Shown piece after piece: positions 22,201 to 32,957 of a stretch of 64,000 bases of DNA (position 1 is its first letter; each line of letters begins with the position of its first letter). This DNA comes from Seison nebaliae. Taxonomy: Eukaryota > Rotifera > Pararotatoria > Seisonacea > Seisonidae. The position numbers and the translations under genes are program-made. The DNA lies in contig JALJEE010000958.1 of NCBI GenBank assembly GCA_023231475.1, positions 1 to 64,000 on the forward strand. Reading direction: 5' to 3'. A model generated the notes under the pieces. It was not told the origin of the DNA. It ran no database searches and saw only the letters and a list, made by a program, of their open reading frames with translations.

Positions 22201-22459
22201 CTTGATTATTATCCTGATTATTCAAGTTTAATTGAGATCTCGGTGAGTGACAGGTTGCTTCGGAATTAGAAGTAATTTGTTCGACCTTCTCACCATCCAC
22301 TTTATGATTATTTGCATTGCTGACATTTAACATTTCACCTAATAACAATTTGAGAACATCAAAATTAACAATAGATGAATTGATGCTCATATCCAATAGA
22401 TTGGGTAATGTTATCTCTCCATTCCTTAATTGATGATCGATTGCAGTAACTGATGTCAT
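19217..22459 (-). CDS. QRICH2: QRICH2-like sperm flagellar protein (DUF4795)
   Basis: Human QRICH2 is a sperm-flagellum protein. The model has seven exons, complement(19217-19473, 19538-19680, 19817-20466, 20516-20668, 20722-20892, 20953-21338, 21385-22459), 944 residues, closing exactly in frame. The N-terminus resembles the start of QRICH2 (PNLLDMSINSSIVNFDVL). Residues about 80-640 are Lys/Glu/Leu/Asn coiled coil with a poly-Asn tract. The DUF4795 region has the pattern FRYNCLSCDRPIDV, VSIYEMDQLRQ, a GGTHTATSYPHRK block, and GTDGHLYKGQ. The 60-nt intron at 20893-20952 has no in-frame stop and could be misread as exon. The human glutamine-rich central repeats are absent. Confidence 0.85.
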
Positions 22460-23302
22460 TTTATTGGAGATAAAATATTTTAAATAGAAATTTAATGTTC
22501 TTACTACAAAATATCAAAGATAAAAGAATGAATCCGTTAAACAAATTTCCCACTTCTTACTTTACTGTAAACAAAACAAACGTTGTTGCCATGACAACAG
22601 CCTTGATGTACTAAATGTTTCGATAGCCATAAATAACGAAACCAGACAGAGATTTCATCGAAAAAACCTACTTTATTCTAATTGTTTTTCTTAACTCCTT
22701 AACTTTCTTATTATAATCCAGTATATGCCTACTTTTCTACCATATGCTTTCTCTCATATAAAATTATTATTATTAGAAGAAAGTGTTAATTGTCGACAAT
22801 AATCAAACAATTAGTCAACAAGCATTTAGTTTCAAGAACAATCCTAATTTAAAAACAAATCGTTTTTCTCCTTTTCCTCATCATCTGAATCTCACGTCAA
22901 GCTCGTCGTAGACGAAGCAAATGGACTAGCACATGATTGTTAATAGGAAACTCAAAAATGTTAAATTGGTATTAAATTGAGTGAGAATTTTTATAAAAAT
23001 GTTCTTGACAAATGTCAAAATTACTTGCAAGGTGTCGAATGTTGTGATATTGTAGTTAATTTGATAATTTGTTACAATTAGAAGTAAAGTACTATCGTCT
23101 CCGAATATTTGATGTGACAATGGAATTTTGATTATTAATATTTTTTAATCTTTAAGTTCTAATAATTCTAACATTGTAAGTTAAGTGTAACCGACGACTA
23201 TTCAAGAGAATTATTAAATTTATTAAAAGTTCATTATTATTCTAAATAAATATTATGATCATTCCAAATTTAAACAATTAAGAATATTTATAATTCTTCC
23301 TA
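22460..23302. other. Intergenic between divergent cilium genes
   Basis: This 840-base stretch lies upstream of both the QRICH2-like gene and the small plus-strand gene, so it probably holds both promoters. No open frame of note was found. A repeated GTTGTTGCCATGACAAC palindrome-like motif near 22581 (GTTG-TTGCCATGACAAC) resembles an X-box (RFX site, GTTNCC..GGYAAC), but the match is loose. Confidence 0.35.
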
Positions 23303-23603
23303 ATGACTGAACGATTGGCAAATAATTCGATAGGTTAAATCTCATGCATTCTCCACATATTCCTCTTTATTCAAATTTCCCCAATTATTAGAATCAACGT
23401 TGAAGAATACGCTATTCTTTACTAAGCTTTGTACAGGATTCTTAATCGTAATTTTCCTCATATTACTATGGCTTTTAATACAGCAAATTACCAAAGGCAA
23501 AAGTCAATTTATTCCAATGGCTAAATTATTCTGCGAAATTGGAGAAAATCGTTGTCGCTTAAGATTATTATATAATTTACATAATCATTTACATGAAGAA
23601 TAA
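23303..23603 (+). CDS. Small single-pass membrane protein, two exons
   Basis: The model joins 23303-23333 and 23392-23603 (58-nt intron GTTAAA...TTATTAG), giving 80 residues. An N-terminal MTERLANNSI is followed by one membrane segment (GFLIVIFLILLWLLI) and a basic C-terminal part with two cysteines eight apart (CEIGENRC). The intron makes the ATG available, as without it the frame starts only at a TTG. Family unknown. It precedes TMEM216 by 190 nt on the same strand, so it may be co-expressed with the ciliary genes downstream; that is inference only. Confidence 0.55.
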
Positions 23604-23794
23604 CTGTACTTAATTTTTCAATTTATCTAATTTATTTTAAAAGAAAAATTAAATGAAATTCTTTCAACTCCTTTTTTTGAATATCAGCCAAACTTTCAAA
23701 ACATTTTTTTAAGAATTTTGAAACAATTTAAAGTTTTCGAGCAGAACTCTAATTCCCATAACAACCGTAACGTTTCCATGAGAACATATAGATT

Positions 23795-24241
23795 ATGAAG
23801 AAATCTTCTCAATCAGTTCCAAGAGAATATCTGGTGGTAAAATCATCAACCTTTCTCCAAATTCTATTAATTCTAAATCAATGGTACTTCTTTGGCATTT
23901 ATCTTATTGGAGAATTACTTATCTTTATTTTTAAACATGAAACTCTTCCATATACATCTTCTGTCTTCGAACTAGAAATCTTGCTACTCATCGTTTTAGC
24001 AATTATTGAAGCAGTTCGACTACATTTCGGAAAGAAAGGCAATTTGACTGAACGTCAATGGGAAACAATAATTTGCTTAATTTTGTCCGTTGTCAATGTT
24101 GCAATAACGATCTATTTCCTTTTATTACAATCATACGTGTTACGGTTAGAAACGATCATCAACGCTATTCAAATAACTTTTATTGTTGTGGAAATAATAT
24201 TCTGCATCATTGCTATTATTGCATTCAGAACAATTCTTTAA
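23795..24241 (+). CDS. TMEM216: Transmembrane protein 216 (ciliary transition zone)
   Basis: TMEM216 is a tetraspan protein of the MKS module at the ciliary transition zone; human mutations cause Joubert and Meckel syndromes. The 148-residue protein matches human TMEM216 (about 145) along its length: an ILLILNQWYF first helix, IIEAVRLHFGKKGNLTERQ (human has IEVIRLFFGTKGNL), YFLLLQSYVLRLETIINAIQ (human YYLLLQTYVLRLEVIMNGI), and a last helix. Four membrane segments are visible. It is a single exon, 120 nt upstream of ODAD1 on the same strand. Confidence 0.93.
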   Translation: MKKSSQSVPREYLVVKSSTFLQILLILNQWYFFGIYLIGELLIFIFKHETLPYTSSVFELEILLLIVLAIIEAVRLHFGKKGNLTERQWETIICLILSVVNVAITIYFLLLQSYVLRLETIINAIQITFIVVEIIFCIIAIIAFRTIL

Positions 24242-24361
24242 TAGACAAATAAAATTTTTTTAGTTCCGATATTTTTGTGCGCCGAATATTTTCCAGCCAT
24301 CATCATACATTAAATTTCCTTCCTAATTATTAAAAGTTAACATAAAGTCACATCAGCCATT

Positions 24362-26571
24362 ATGGATTGTCAAGAATGGGAAGCGAATGCTAAAAAGAAA
24401 CAATTAGACAATCCGGAGAGACGTAGTGTTGATAAGCAGTTGATTGCATTACAGAAGAATTATCGTCAATTGGAATTACGTTGTCGTCAATATGAGGAAG
24501 AGACGAACGCTCAACTTAATTCAAAGAAGTTTTCATTTTCATGTGACAATTTAAGAAAATATTTGTATGAATAAAAATTTAAAGATTTGAAATTCGAGGA
24601 TTAATTAAAGAACGAGATGAGTTACAAGAGAATATTCCGACATTAGGTCAAGATAAGAATAAGGGAGATGAAGTCAGATTAGAACGAGAAATAGAAGAAT
24701 TACAAAAGGAGCAACTTCAGTTAAAAACGAAAATTGCAGGACAAAAAACAGAATTAGATGAATTAGAACATAAAGTTCTTCAGTTCTTCTACAACTATTT
24801 TCAATAACTATAACAATAATTAGATAAGAGCTGAACAGAAGAAGTTGAATGAACAGAAACATCGAGTTGGAGGATATTGTGGGAGACAGAATAAGAAAGA
24901 AAACTTGACGAAAAAAATTCGACAAGCTGAAGAGAAATTGCACTTGGTTATTATTAAGATTAATTTTATTGAATTTAAAATTATTTTAATCATTATCAAT
25001 TCGATAGGCTACTCAAAGATATAATAATACGATAAAAGAGAATGCCGAATATAGATCGAAGATAACTCATTTGATGACAGAAAGGAAGAAACATATAAAA
25101 CGTCATGAAGAACTTTGTCAACAATTACAGAATGTAAAGAAAGAAGTCTTGTCCGTAGTAAATGAATGTACGAGAGTATTCGATTTAAAGTTTTTCATTT
25201 TTTCAAAGATCTTCTTCTTTATTCTATGATTTGTAGACGTGATCTTCAAGGTAAATTAGATGCTGTAAGAGATAAGAACGCGAGAGATCAGGATAAGTAT
25301 ATTAGTAAGATTCGTCTCCTTCAATCTGATATTGAGAGTAATGAAAAACTGAAGAAATTTATCGAAAATAAACTGTCGAAACGTGAGAAATATAAAACAG
25401 AAATAAAAGACATCAAATCAAGTGATAAAGCAAGTAGAATATTTTAAAGTAATTTCTCGACTATTCCACTGTAAAATTTCAATTGAAATTTTGTAGATCA
25501 AAAGAAGAAACTCAACCCGATCACTACAGCAGACGATTTCAATGATCCTGAAGTTCAGAGGATGATCGAAGAATTATATGTCCAATTTGAACAAGGAGAT
25601 TTGGATCCGTTTTCCTTATTCCGTCACGTCAATGCTTTGACAAATGAAGTTTCCACATAATCATCTTATTCTCAATCTTCTTCTACCAATTCTTAACAAT
25701 CAGATTCAAGATTTACAAAATCAAATTCAACAAATCGAGAGCGATATAGAGACGATAACGCGGATCACTAACGAAACTAATTCATATCGTCAAGCATTGC
25801 TACAAGAAATGGAAGTGAGAATTGGAGTTTTGAATTTATTCAAATTAAATTGTGTTTTTAGGAGAAATATGTGTGGAATGTAACGAAAGAGGAAGATTTA
25901 GATCAGAAGATTAAAGAAGATGAAGTATCATTACAGGAATTATTTAAAGAAGTGGAAGAAACTTATAAATATTTAGATTGTCATTCAGATGATCTTCGTG
26001 CTTATGAAAATGGTAATTTTTATATTTTTTAATTAAATGAGAATTTCTAATGAGTTTTTAATGAATTCCATTATACAATTAGGTGAAGAACAAATCAATG
26101 AAAGTAATGTGATTTATTTCTTGAAAGAAATTGAATTAAGAGCAAATAAATATATGACTCTCTTCTATTTTAGTGGACAAGAAACAGGTGGTGGACAAAC
26201 CTTGCAACAAGGCGGCTCAATCAGACCTTCAGGTGAACTTTATTGAAATTCAATTTATTTGTCACAATTTTTCAGGACAAACTCTCAATGAAACATTTTC
26301 GAGTTATGGAAAATTGCATACAACAAAGAAGATTCAAATGACAGATGTTAAAGATCGAACAGTAACGTTGGATGCGATGACTTTAGAAACAGAAGATCCT
26401 AATAAAGTTTCAAATAAATTAAATTAAATTTGAATGTGATTCACGTTGTTCAATTTCCAGCATAAGGAGAGAGGCAAGGGAAAGAAGATGAATAAACCGG
26501 TGGGAATCCTGTCAGCTGATTCAATGGATACAGAGTCGATGGATAGTGTTAATGGTAATGATAATATTTAA
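24362..26571 (+). CDS. ODAD1: Outer dynein arm docking complex subunit 1 (CCDC114/CCDC63 family)
   Basis: This is a coiled-coil subunit of the complex that docks outer dynein arms on axonemal doublets. Eleven exons join in frame: 24362-24528, 24585-24774, 24824-24946, 25008-25189, 25237-25433, 25497-25648, 25704-25814, 25862-26012, 26083-26232, 26276-26406 and 26461-26571 (554 residues). Family-like signs are the opening LIALQKNYRQLELRCRQYEEE, the YNNTIKENAEYRSKI...MTERKKH segment, VNECT, and the FSLFRHVNALTNEIQDLQ block, equivalent to 'FALFNYVNELNNEVE' in ODAD1/CCDC63. Almost all of 1-430 is predicted coiled coil; the tail is Gly/Thr/Lys-rich. Introns are 43-70 nt. ODAD1 and CCDC63 are paralogues, and I cannot separate them here. 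Confidence 0.85.
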
Positions 26572-26912
26572 GAAAAATATGAATATTTTATAAATTAATA
26601 AAGCTGAGAAATTTTGAGGGAAAAATCGAATGTTTTTTATAATTTATCGTATCCTAATTGAATTGGATCCGTTTAGATCAATATGTTTGTCATGGCAACA
26701 TGTCGAAAGGGAAACATAAGATCTTCAAAATTTTATTTTTGCCTCCAATCCAATTTTTGTTAACATAAAAATATTTTTTTTCTAGTGCAGTCTGATAAAT
26801 ATTGATTTAAGTATTATTTTAGAGAATTGGAATAAAGGAGAAGGTTTAACATTAACAAAATTATTCGTCACATTCTTAATCAGAAATACGTTATAAGAAG
26901 AGACTTGGTGGA
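26572..26912. other. Short intergenic gap
   Basis: This gap of 340 bases holds no recognised gene. An alternative last ODAD1 exon after an acceptor at about 26676 is possible but not needed. Confidence 0.4.
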
Positions 26913-27926
26913 ATGAGTTCAAACAATTACCCATATCCGCCTCATGCCATCATACATAAGAAAACAACGAACAATAATCAAGTAGAGAGCACGAATGACG
27001 AAGATCTTCCTACTTCGACGAATGACGATGTGGAGAACAATTATGAAGATGCAAATACGATAAACGATTCGAATGATCTTCCACAAACATCATCGCCAAC
27101 CAACAACAATGGCTATGAAGAGAATGAAGCGAACAATGATGAAGAAGACAGAGATACTGTTTCCATGCAATATTATAATAAATTTCAGGAGAAGGCTCGA
27201 CGAGCTACTGGAGACAAGAATCCGAGACAAAATCAAAGTGAAACTCCTTCCGAACAACAACAATACGCTTATCAACAAGCTCAGTCAAGGAAAATGCCAA
27301 AGCAATTCAATCTTTATCAGCAACCAGTTAATTATAAAAATAAAGGATATAATGGATCTGCATTCCCATTGAGATCATCTGAATCAAGACATAATAGTTC
27401 ACAAAATATTCCTAACAATAACAATAACAATAATAATAATAATAGCAGATCAACTTTTAGTTATTCGAATAATCGACAAAATGATATGAGAAGACAACAA
27501 CAAGTTGAATATCAGAAAAGATCGAGATCATATCAAAATTATAAGTCGGCAGATAATGATTCACAATATTCAGATAATCCATATAATCAACATAACTCTC
27601 CTTCTAATCCTCACAATTCTCAAATGTCGGAACGACAACAACAACAAGAAGCTCAACAATATTCACCAATTCCCAACATCCCTTACGGCTATCCTAATGT
27701 TCCTATGATGCCCGTTGTTACACCAAGGTCACAATTCGCTTTATATTCAAACAATGTGCTACCACCAATCCCACCTGCGCAACCAATGCCCGTTCCCCAA
27801 TATCCTATGTATCCGATGCAATATATGTACAATTCGATGGATGGGTCATACGTACCATATCCGTATAATGGCACTATGGCGCAAATGCCGAATCAACCGA
27901 TGTTTTATTCTCCGAAAAAACAGTAA
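26913..27926 (+). CDS. Low-complexity Asn/Gln/Pro/Tyr-rich protein, unknown
   Basis: This 337-residue single-exon protein starts MSSNNYPYPPHAI. The first third is acidic and Asn/Ser-rich, with a short more ordered stretch (SMQYYNKFQEKARRATG). The middle is Gln/Asn-rich with a poly-Asn run. The last 80 residues are Pro/Tyr/Met-rich (PMYPMQYMYNSMDGSYV). No domain was recognised and no membrane segment is visible. The composition resembles prion-like RNA-granule proteins, but that is composition only. The next gene, 540 nt downstream on the same strand, has a similar Pro/Tyr/Met style. Confidence 0.7.
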   Translation: MSSNNYPYPPHAIIHKKTTNNNQVESTNDEDLPTSTNDDVENNYEDANTINDSNDLPQTSSPTNNNGYEENEANNDEEDRDTVSMQYYNKFQEKARRATGDKNPRQNQSETPSEQQQYAYQQAQSRKMPKQFNLYQQPVNYKNKGYNGSAFPLRSSESRHNSSQNIPNNNNNNNNNNSRSTFSYSNNRQNDMRRQQQVEYQKRSRSYQNYKSADNDSQYSDNPYNQHNSPSNPHNSQMSERQQQQEAQQYSPIPNIPYGYPNVPMMPVVTPRSQFALYSNNVLPPIPPAQPMPVPQYPMYPMQYMYNSMDGSYVPYPYNGTMAQMPNQPMFYSPKKQ

Positions 27927-28464
27927 TCTAATTAGAAATTTCTGTTATATGAATCGCGTATTTTAACATATATAATAAACTTAATCTTAATTTGAAAGAG
28001 TTCCAATTCTTTAGAACTGTTTATTTCGTTCGTTCTCTCTAATATTTTGACTTACGGAAAAAAAACGATTTTTGTCGACATTGTAATTCAAAGGATATAT
28101 TCATAAATTATTGTATAAAATAACACATTAGCTCCGAATTTTGTTGGGAGATTTAATCGATCGATAAACTTTTGTTGCTTAACTACGAAACTTCATCAAG
28201 AAACCTTATAATAAAATATTGAATTTATTTTATTCTTTTTTTATTCTATCAATAAACTTCTTTTTATTTTTTTGAAGTATAACTTACTTCAAAATGGATA
28301 AATAATGTTACCAATCAAATCATTGTTCGACAGGTTTATATAGGAATTGAATTCATTTATCATAACTCTCTTTCGTCAGTTCAATTTAGATTTGTCATAA
28401 ATATCAATTCATTTACCTCCGTTTTGGTTTTATTGTTCTTTCGATTGTGTTTTATTCGAAGGGA
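27927..28464. other. Intergenic, no gene seen
   Basis: This 540-base AT-rich stretch separates two same-strand low-complexity genes. It includes an AATAAA-like signal near 28211 and nothing else recognised. Confidence 0.45.
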
Positions 28465-29157
28465 ATGTCCACCTCAATGAAGAAGAAAGATACGACGAAA
28501 AATATCTTTTCAAACAACCAAACAAATAAGGCGTATGCTCCAACACCTTCTTTGTATCCACCGATGTTTGTTCCGGTGTCTGCGAGAGAAAATCCAAAAT
28601 TAGTTTTCTCTCAAAATGTTGCAGCCGTACCACAACCAGTTATGCCAACAGTTCCACTCAACAACAAAGGAAAACAACAACAAATGCCAATGCATCCATA
28701 TTATCATCCGCTCTACTATCCACCTTTATCAAAGAGTTCATCCAAGAAACAAACGATGTCACAACCGCTCGTTTATCCTCCATATGCTCCCTATTATAAT
28801 CCTTGGATGATGATGCCACCTCCGATGATTCCAGTTAATTCCTTCGAAAATGAGGACACAGACGACAATAAGAAGAAGAATGTAGCCCCGCGTCATACAA
28901 ATGGTGCATATCACAGAGCTAATCCGGTCGATAATTATATTCCAAAAAGTGGAGATATTATTGTTCCTGCTAATTATAAGCACGTGAGAGCGAGAGTACA
29001 TCATCAGGACGAATTCAGTAGCGCTCCCTCTCAATCGATGAAAGAACTAGACACAAGCAAATCCCAATCAAAGAGTCTGGATAAGAGCAATAGTTTGAAT
29101 TCACCTGGTACTTCAAAACTTTCGAAAAAGTCGACAAAAAGCTCCTCATCCAAATGA
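28465..29157 (+). CDS. Pro/Tyr/Met-rich protein, unknown
   Basis: This single-exon protein of 230 residues starts at ATG 28465 (MSTSMKKKDTTKN). The middle is Pro/Tyr/Met-rich (MHPYYHPLYYPP, YPPYAPYYNPWMMMPPP) and the end Ser/Lys-rich (KLSKKSTKSSSSK). There is no signal peptide, membrane segment or recognised domain. It resembles its upstream neighbour in composition (repeated short Pro-Tyr-Met runs), which may reflect an old tandem duplication or shared low complexity. Confidence 0.65.
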   Translation: MSTSMKKKDTTKNIFSNNQTNKAYAPTPSLYPPMFVPVSARENPKLVFSQNVAAVPQPVMPTVPLNNKGKQQQMPMHPYYHPLYYPPLSKSSSKKQTMSQPLVYPPYAPYYNPWMMMPPPMIPVNSFENEDTDDNKKKNVAPRHTNGAYHRANPVDNYIPKSGDIIVPANYKHVRARVHHQDEFSSAPSQSMKELDTSKSQSKSLDKSNSLNSPGTSKLSKKSTKSSSSK

Positions 29158-29441
29158 GAGCGAATGAAACTTTAATTAGAAATACTCGTTTATCTCTCCT
29201 TCATAATTAATATCACTTCAATGTTCAAGGATAAAAATCTCATATTTTCTTCTTCAGTTTTTGATAAGATATGTTTTATAAATTTTAATAAATAAATATA
29301 TTCCATCGAAATTAACATTTATGGGTACAAAAATAAAAAGAAACGAATTCCACCAAATTTCGTTCGTTACTAGTTTAGATAAAGATATATATGGTTCGTC
29401 TAGTTAATATCCAGTAGTTATCTCTCGCAGTTGCTTTATCC

Positions 29442-29676
29442 ATGGACTTCCGATCTTGTAGTATTCCACTTTTAATCTTGTCCATTTTTCTAATGTTTCC
29501 TTTTTTCACCGGTAAATAAATATATTGTATTGTATAATTTTGCGATAGAGAAACGAACAAACGAAGCCGGATAAGAACTAGATAATGACCATATATTTCG
29601 AAGGGAGAAAGTAAATCCACCAACAAGAAAGACAAAATCGGGAAGAAAGAAATTCATTATAAGTAAATTAGATTGA
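29442..29676 (+). CDS. Possible secreted peptide precursor, two exons
   Basis: ATG 29442 opens a signal-peptide-like exon (MDFRSCSIPLLILSIFLMFP) that ends in CACCG followed by GTAAAT. Joining to 29582 (acceptor AACTAG, 70-nt intron) continues in frame for 31 residues to a stop at 29676. That part contains HIFRREK and KSGRKKF, i.e. an RR site and a Gly plus basic amidation-type site. A different acceptor at 29549 would give only an eight-residue tail. No peptide family is recognised. The strong signal peptide is the main support. Confidence 0.35.
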
Positions 29677-32600
29677 TAAGTACTATCTGTCTTAAAAAGA
29701 TCAATTTATCCCTATTCCTAAAATTCTAATGAAGTACTTCCGCAATATCCTTTCTACAATTTTCATTCATCGACAACATCTCCATTGAAATGCTTAATGT
29801 TCATCCATCGGTCGTTGTCCTCGTTGTTATTGGAGTAGTAGGCAGAAGAACAAGCATCAAATATGCAAGATGTTCTCTCACTCAACTATCCGTCCAAGTA
29901 AATGTCGGATAAATATGCGCAATTTTAGTCTCTAATAAAGCATTAGACGGAATTGAATTGCGAAATGTTTCATTTATATTAATTTCTCTAAGTATAATTA
30001 GGTAATGTGTTAAAGTTCAAATTTATATAATTCTCATTCTGCCCACTTCTTTTCGTTTTTATTTTCACCTTCTCGGTTCAACAGCAACGATTCTCAACTT
30101 CTTTCGTTTACTACTCCACTTGCTCATGATTATCCCAATAATTTTTGTCTGAAAATAGAAATTCTTTCAAAATTATAATGTAAGATATGTTGTGAGAGAA
30201 TGTGGCCAAATTGTTTTTCTTCAAACTTCCCGTCCAAAACATATACCTTCCATCATCTCAATGACTGATTTGAATACAATAAGTCCAATCGACTAGTTAA
30301 TGAATAAGCGGATATCCAGCAATTTATTTCAAATAACTGAACACTTAAAGAACAACTATTATCATGCATTATTATCACGCGCTAAAGAAAAGCAGTTCTA
30401 TTACACTTAACATAAATTTTTAAATTTTATACTTCTTCTTTCTCCCTTCTTCGTCCGCTATTAGATTTCTTCATGTTTTTCCATCAAACAAAAATTCAAG
30501 TTGTTTCTGAACATAATATTTCCATTTTGGACAGGGGCTGGTCTCCGAGTAAAACGAAACAGATGTTACACAATCAACAGAACATTTTCCCCCATTAAAT
30601 CGACTTGCAAACCATCCCATCCTTAACACGGCTTAGTAACAAGTGATAATCTCAATGGAAGGATATTTATTTTTAGACCTTCTTATTCCAATGCATTTCT
30701 ATTATTACCATCATACTCATAAGAAGATAGAAATGATGCACCAGAACGATTGATGTCTCTTTCGTTCGTATTTTCTTCTTTAAATTAATTCAAATAAGAT
30801 AAGAAATTTAGAATAGTTGACAACATTTCCATTACTTCCCTCCAACTTTTACATAAGAACATTCTGGTTGCAGAATTTCATCTTTTCTTTCAATTTGAAA
30901 AATATTCCTGAATAAATGAATAATTTGCAAGTAGAAAGTATATAATTGGAAAATAATAATTTTTTAGAAATTGCATGTTTCATTTTTTTCAGGAAAACGA
31001 ACATTATATTTCGACGATATTCCTTTAAACTTAATTCCTTGAAGATAAGTAACAATGGAAATTTTACTTCAATTATAGTTCTAATGGAATACGAGTGATA
31101 TATTTGATAAGGAATAAGAAAGCTTCAACATTTATTTTCCGCCTTCTTCAGAACTATAATTTACATTGTCGAGAATCACTTTCACTTCGTATGTTGCGAT
31201 GGTTTTCATTCCATTAAATCGATTAAACAACAAATGCATGGGGAAAAAATACGATGTCTCTAGTTGATCCTTCTCGTTCTTTTTCATTTGAAACAATTTT
31301 TATAAGAATTAAATCAAAAAATTACTTTTTATTGCTTTCCGATAACTTCAATCCCATTCATCTCTTTTCCCTTATTATTAATCAAATTTGGATAAGATAG
31401 TCGATGAAATCGGATATGAAACACTCGTATGATATTGGATTCCGATTAGAATTTAAATATTTTTAATCAGATTAAAAACGTCCAAGTCCAAGAAAAATCT
31501 TTTACATGAAAAAGTTGTTCTATTTTCATAAAATCAAACTCGAAATAATTGAAAAGGAATTCTAAATTTGAGAGTTATGTTAATTAAATGTGACAATGAA
31601 AAACAATTCATGTGTTTAATCATCCAAGGAATAACAGTGAATGAATAGAAAAGTATTTTGAGAGAATTTAATTTAAAATGTATCATATATCAATCTTTGT
31701 TCATTCATTCGTCCTGAATTTGTAAGTCAAGCTAGAAATTTTGTCTTCCTGCTCCGTATTGATTTGAAAAGAAATGTTATTTCTTCCTATACGATCCCAA
31801 ATTTTATTCATGAAATGAGAGTTGTGAGATTGAAGAAATCATAGAAATAGTACGACAATACATATCGGAGTTGGTTGTTGCTCGGCACAATTGTTGCCAT
31901 TTATCTCCATAAATATTTATCACCTTATACCGAATTTGTAAATAAAGCAAATAGAAAAGGAAAATTAAGAGGATAAAATTGACCATTATGAAATAAATAA
32001 CCAATTATTATGGTTAAGCAGAATAAAGGAAATACTTGTGCGAAAGATACGAAAGAGCCAAAGAAGTAGATAAAATCCATTTGAATAGTATATAGTTGTT
32101 TTCCTGAAAAATAATTGTTCGATTGGTTAATGATCGAAGGTCTACACTAGAAAAGTGTTAGGTAATGTCAAGAGTAATGGAAAAGAATAGGGTTTTCCAA
32201 ATACAATTTTTTTTGTTTCAAACGGAAATCTTCTTTATTCTCATGAATGCTAATCCTTCATATCTTTAAGAAGGAAGTTATTGGTATTAGAGATTGTTAT
32301 TCCACCGTTCCTTAAGAATACGTAATTATTTATATTCAATTTTTACTTGAAAGACTAATAATAATCATCATCATGATCATCATCACGATCATCATCGGAA
32401 TATGGTTATGATAAAAATGAAAAATATTTATGTGGGAATAGACAAAAATGTCTTGAATAGATAGCGAATGAAGAAGAGATGAAATATTATCCTTCTTTTC
32501 CTTCATATCATTGACACATAATGGTGAGCTGCTTAATTTTATTTATTTTCCATTTTTCAGATTTCCCATGTTGCAATACGAATTTAGATAGGAAAGAAGA

Positions 32601-32957
32601 AATCATATTTTTTTCGCGCGCTGGATATACTTATATCTAGTTGATGGAAGAAAACTGGAGAAGCATTGATGACTTTTCATAATTTTCACTCAATCAATTC
32701 ATAACGGATATCATTAGGGTTTCCGTAATCTAATGAACAATTTCACAAATTAATATATTTCATTCTCAGTCTAATTTTACGAGACGACGAAAAAAAATAT
32801 TAATAATCACGAACAATTTCGTTGTCGCTCATCATAAATAAGAAGAGAATATTCGTGTTTAATCATCTTATTCTCATTTCTGCATCATCCTCATTCTTCT
32901 GGTGAAATAATAAAAAGAAGAATTCAAATAATAAAAAGTTGAAAAGAAAAAAGAATA
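29677..32957. other. Large intergenic region, mostly non-coding
   Basis: This AT-rich stretch of 3.3 kb lies upstream of the GPCR gene. The only open frame with any appeal is on the minus strand (31804-31986). There is a short ATC/ATG-rich run near 32360-32400. No RNA gene or repeat family was recognised. The size, unusual for this compact window, may mean a large regulatory region. Confidence 0.5.
31804..31986 (-). CDS. Possible small secreted peptide with two cysteines
   Basis: An ATG at 31986 starts a 60-residue frame with a hydrophobic N-terminus (MVNFILLIFLFYLLYLQ) and a short polar remainder holding two cysteines nine residues apart (LCRATTNSDMYCR). It could be a signal peptide plus disulfide-looped peptide, but there are no dibasic cleavage sites around the loop and no recognised family. 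Chance remains likely. Confidence 0.2.
   Translation of the reverse strand: MVNFILLIFLFYLLYLQIRYKVINIYGDKWQQLCRATTNSDMYCRTISMISSISQLSFHE

Noticed and set aside
22926-23120. 64-codon minus-strand frame between the cilium genes
   Set aside because: No signal, no homology and no neighbouring exon in frame.
19217-26571. Assignment of the window to a mite or nematode because of AT-richness and small genes
   Set aside because: Outer-arm docking, QRICH2-like, CFAP298 and TMEM216 genes together indicate motile cilia, which these groups lack.
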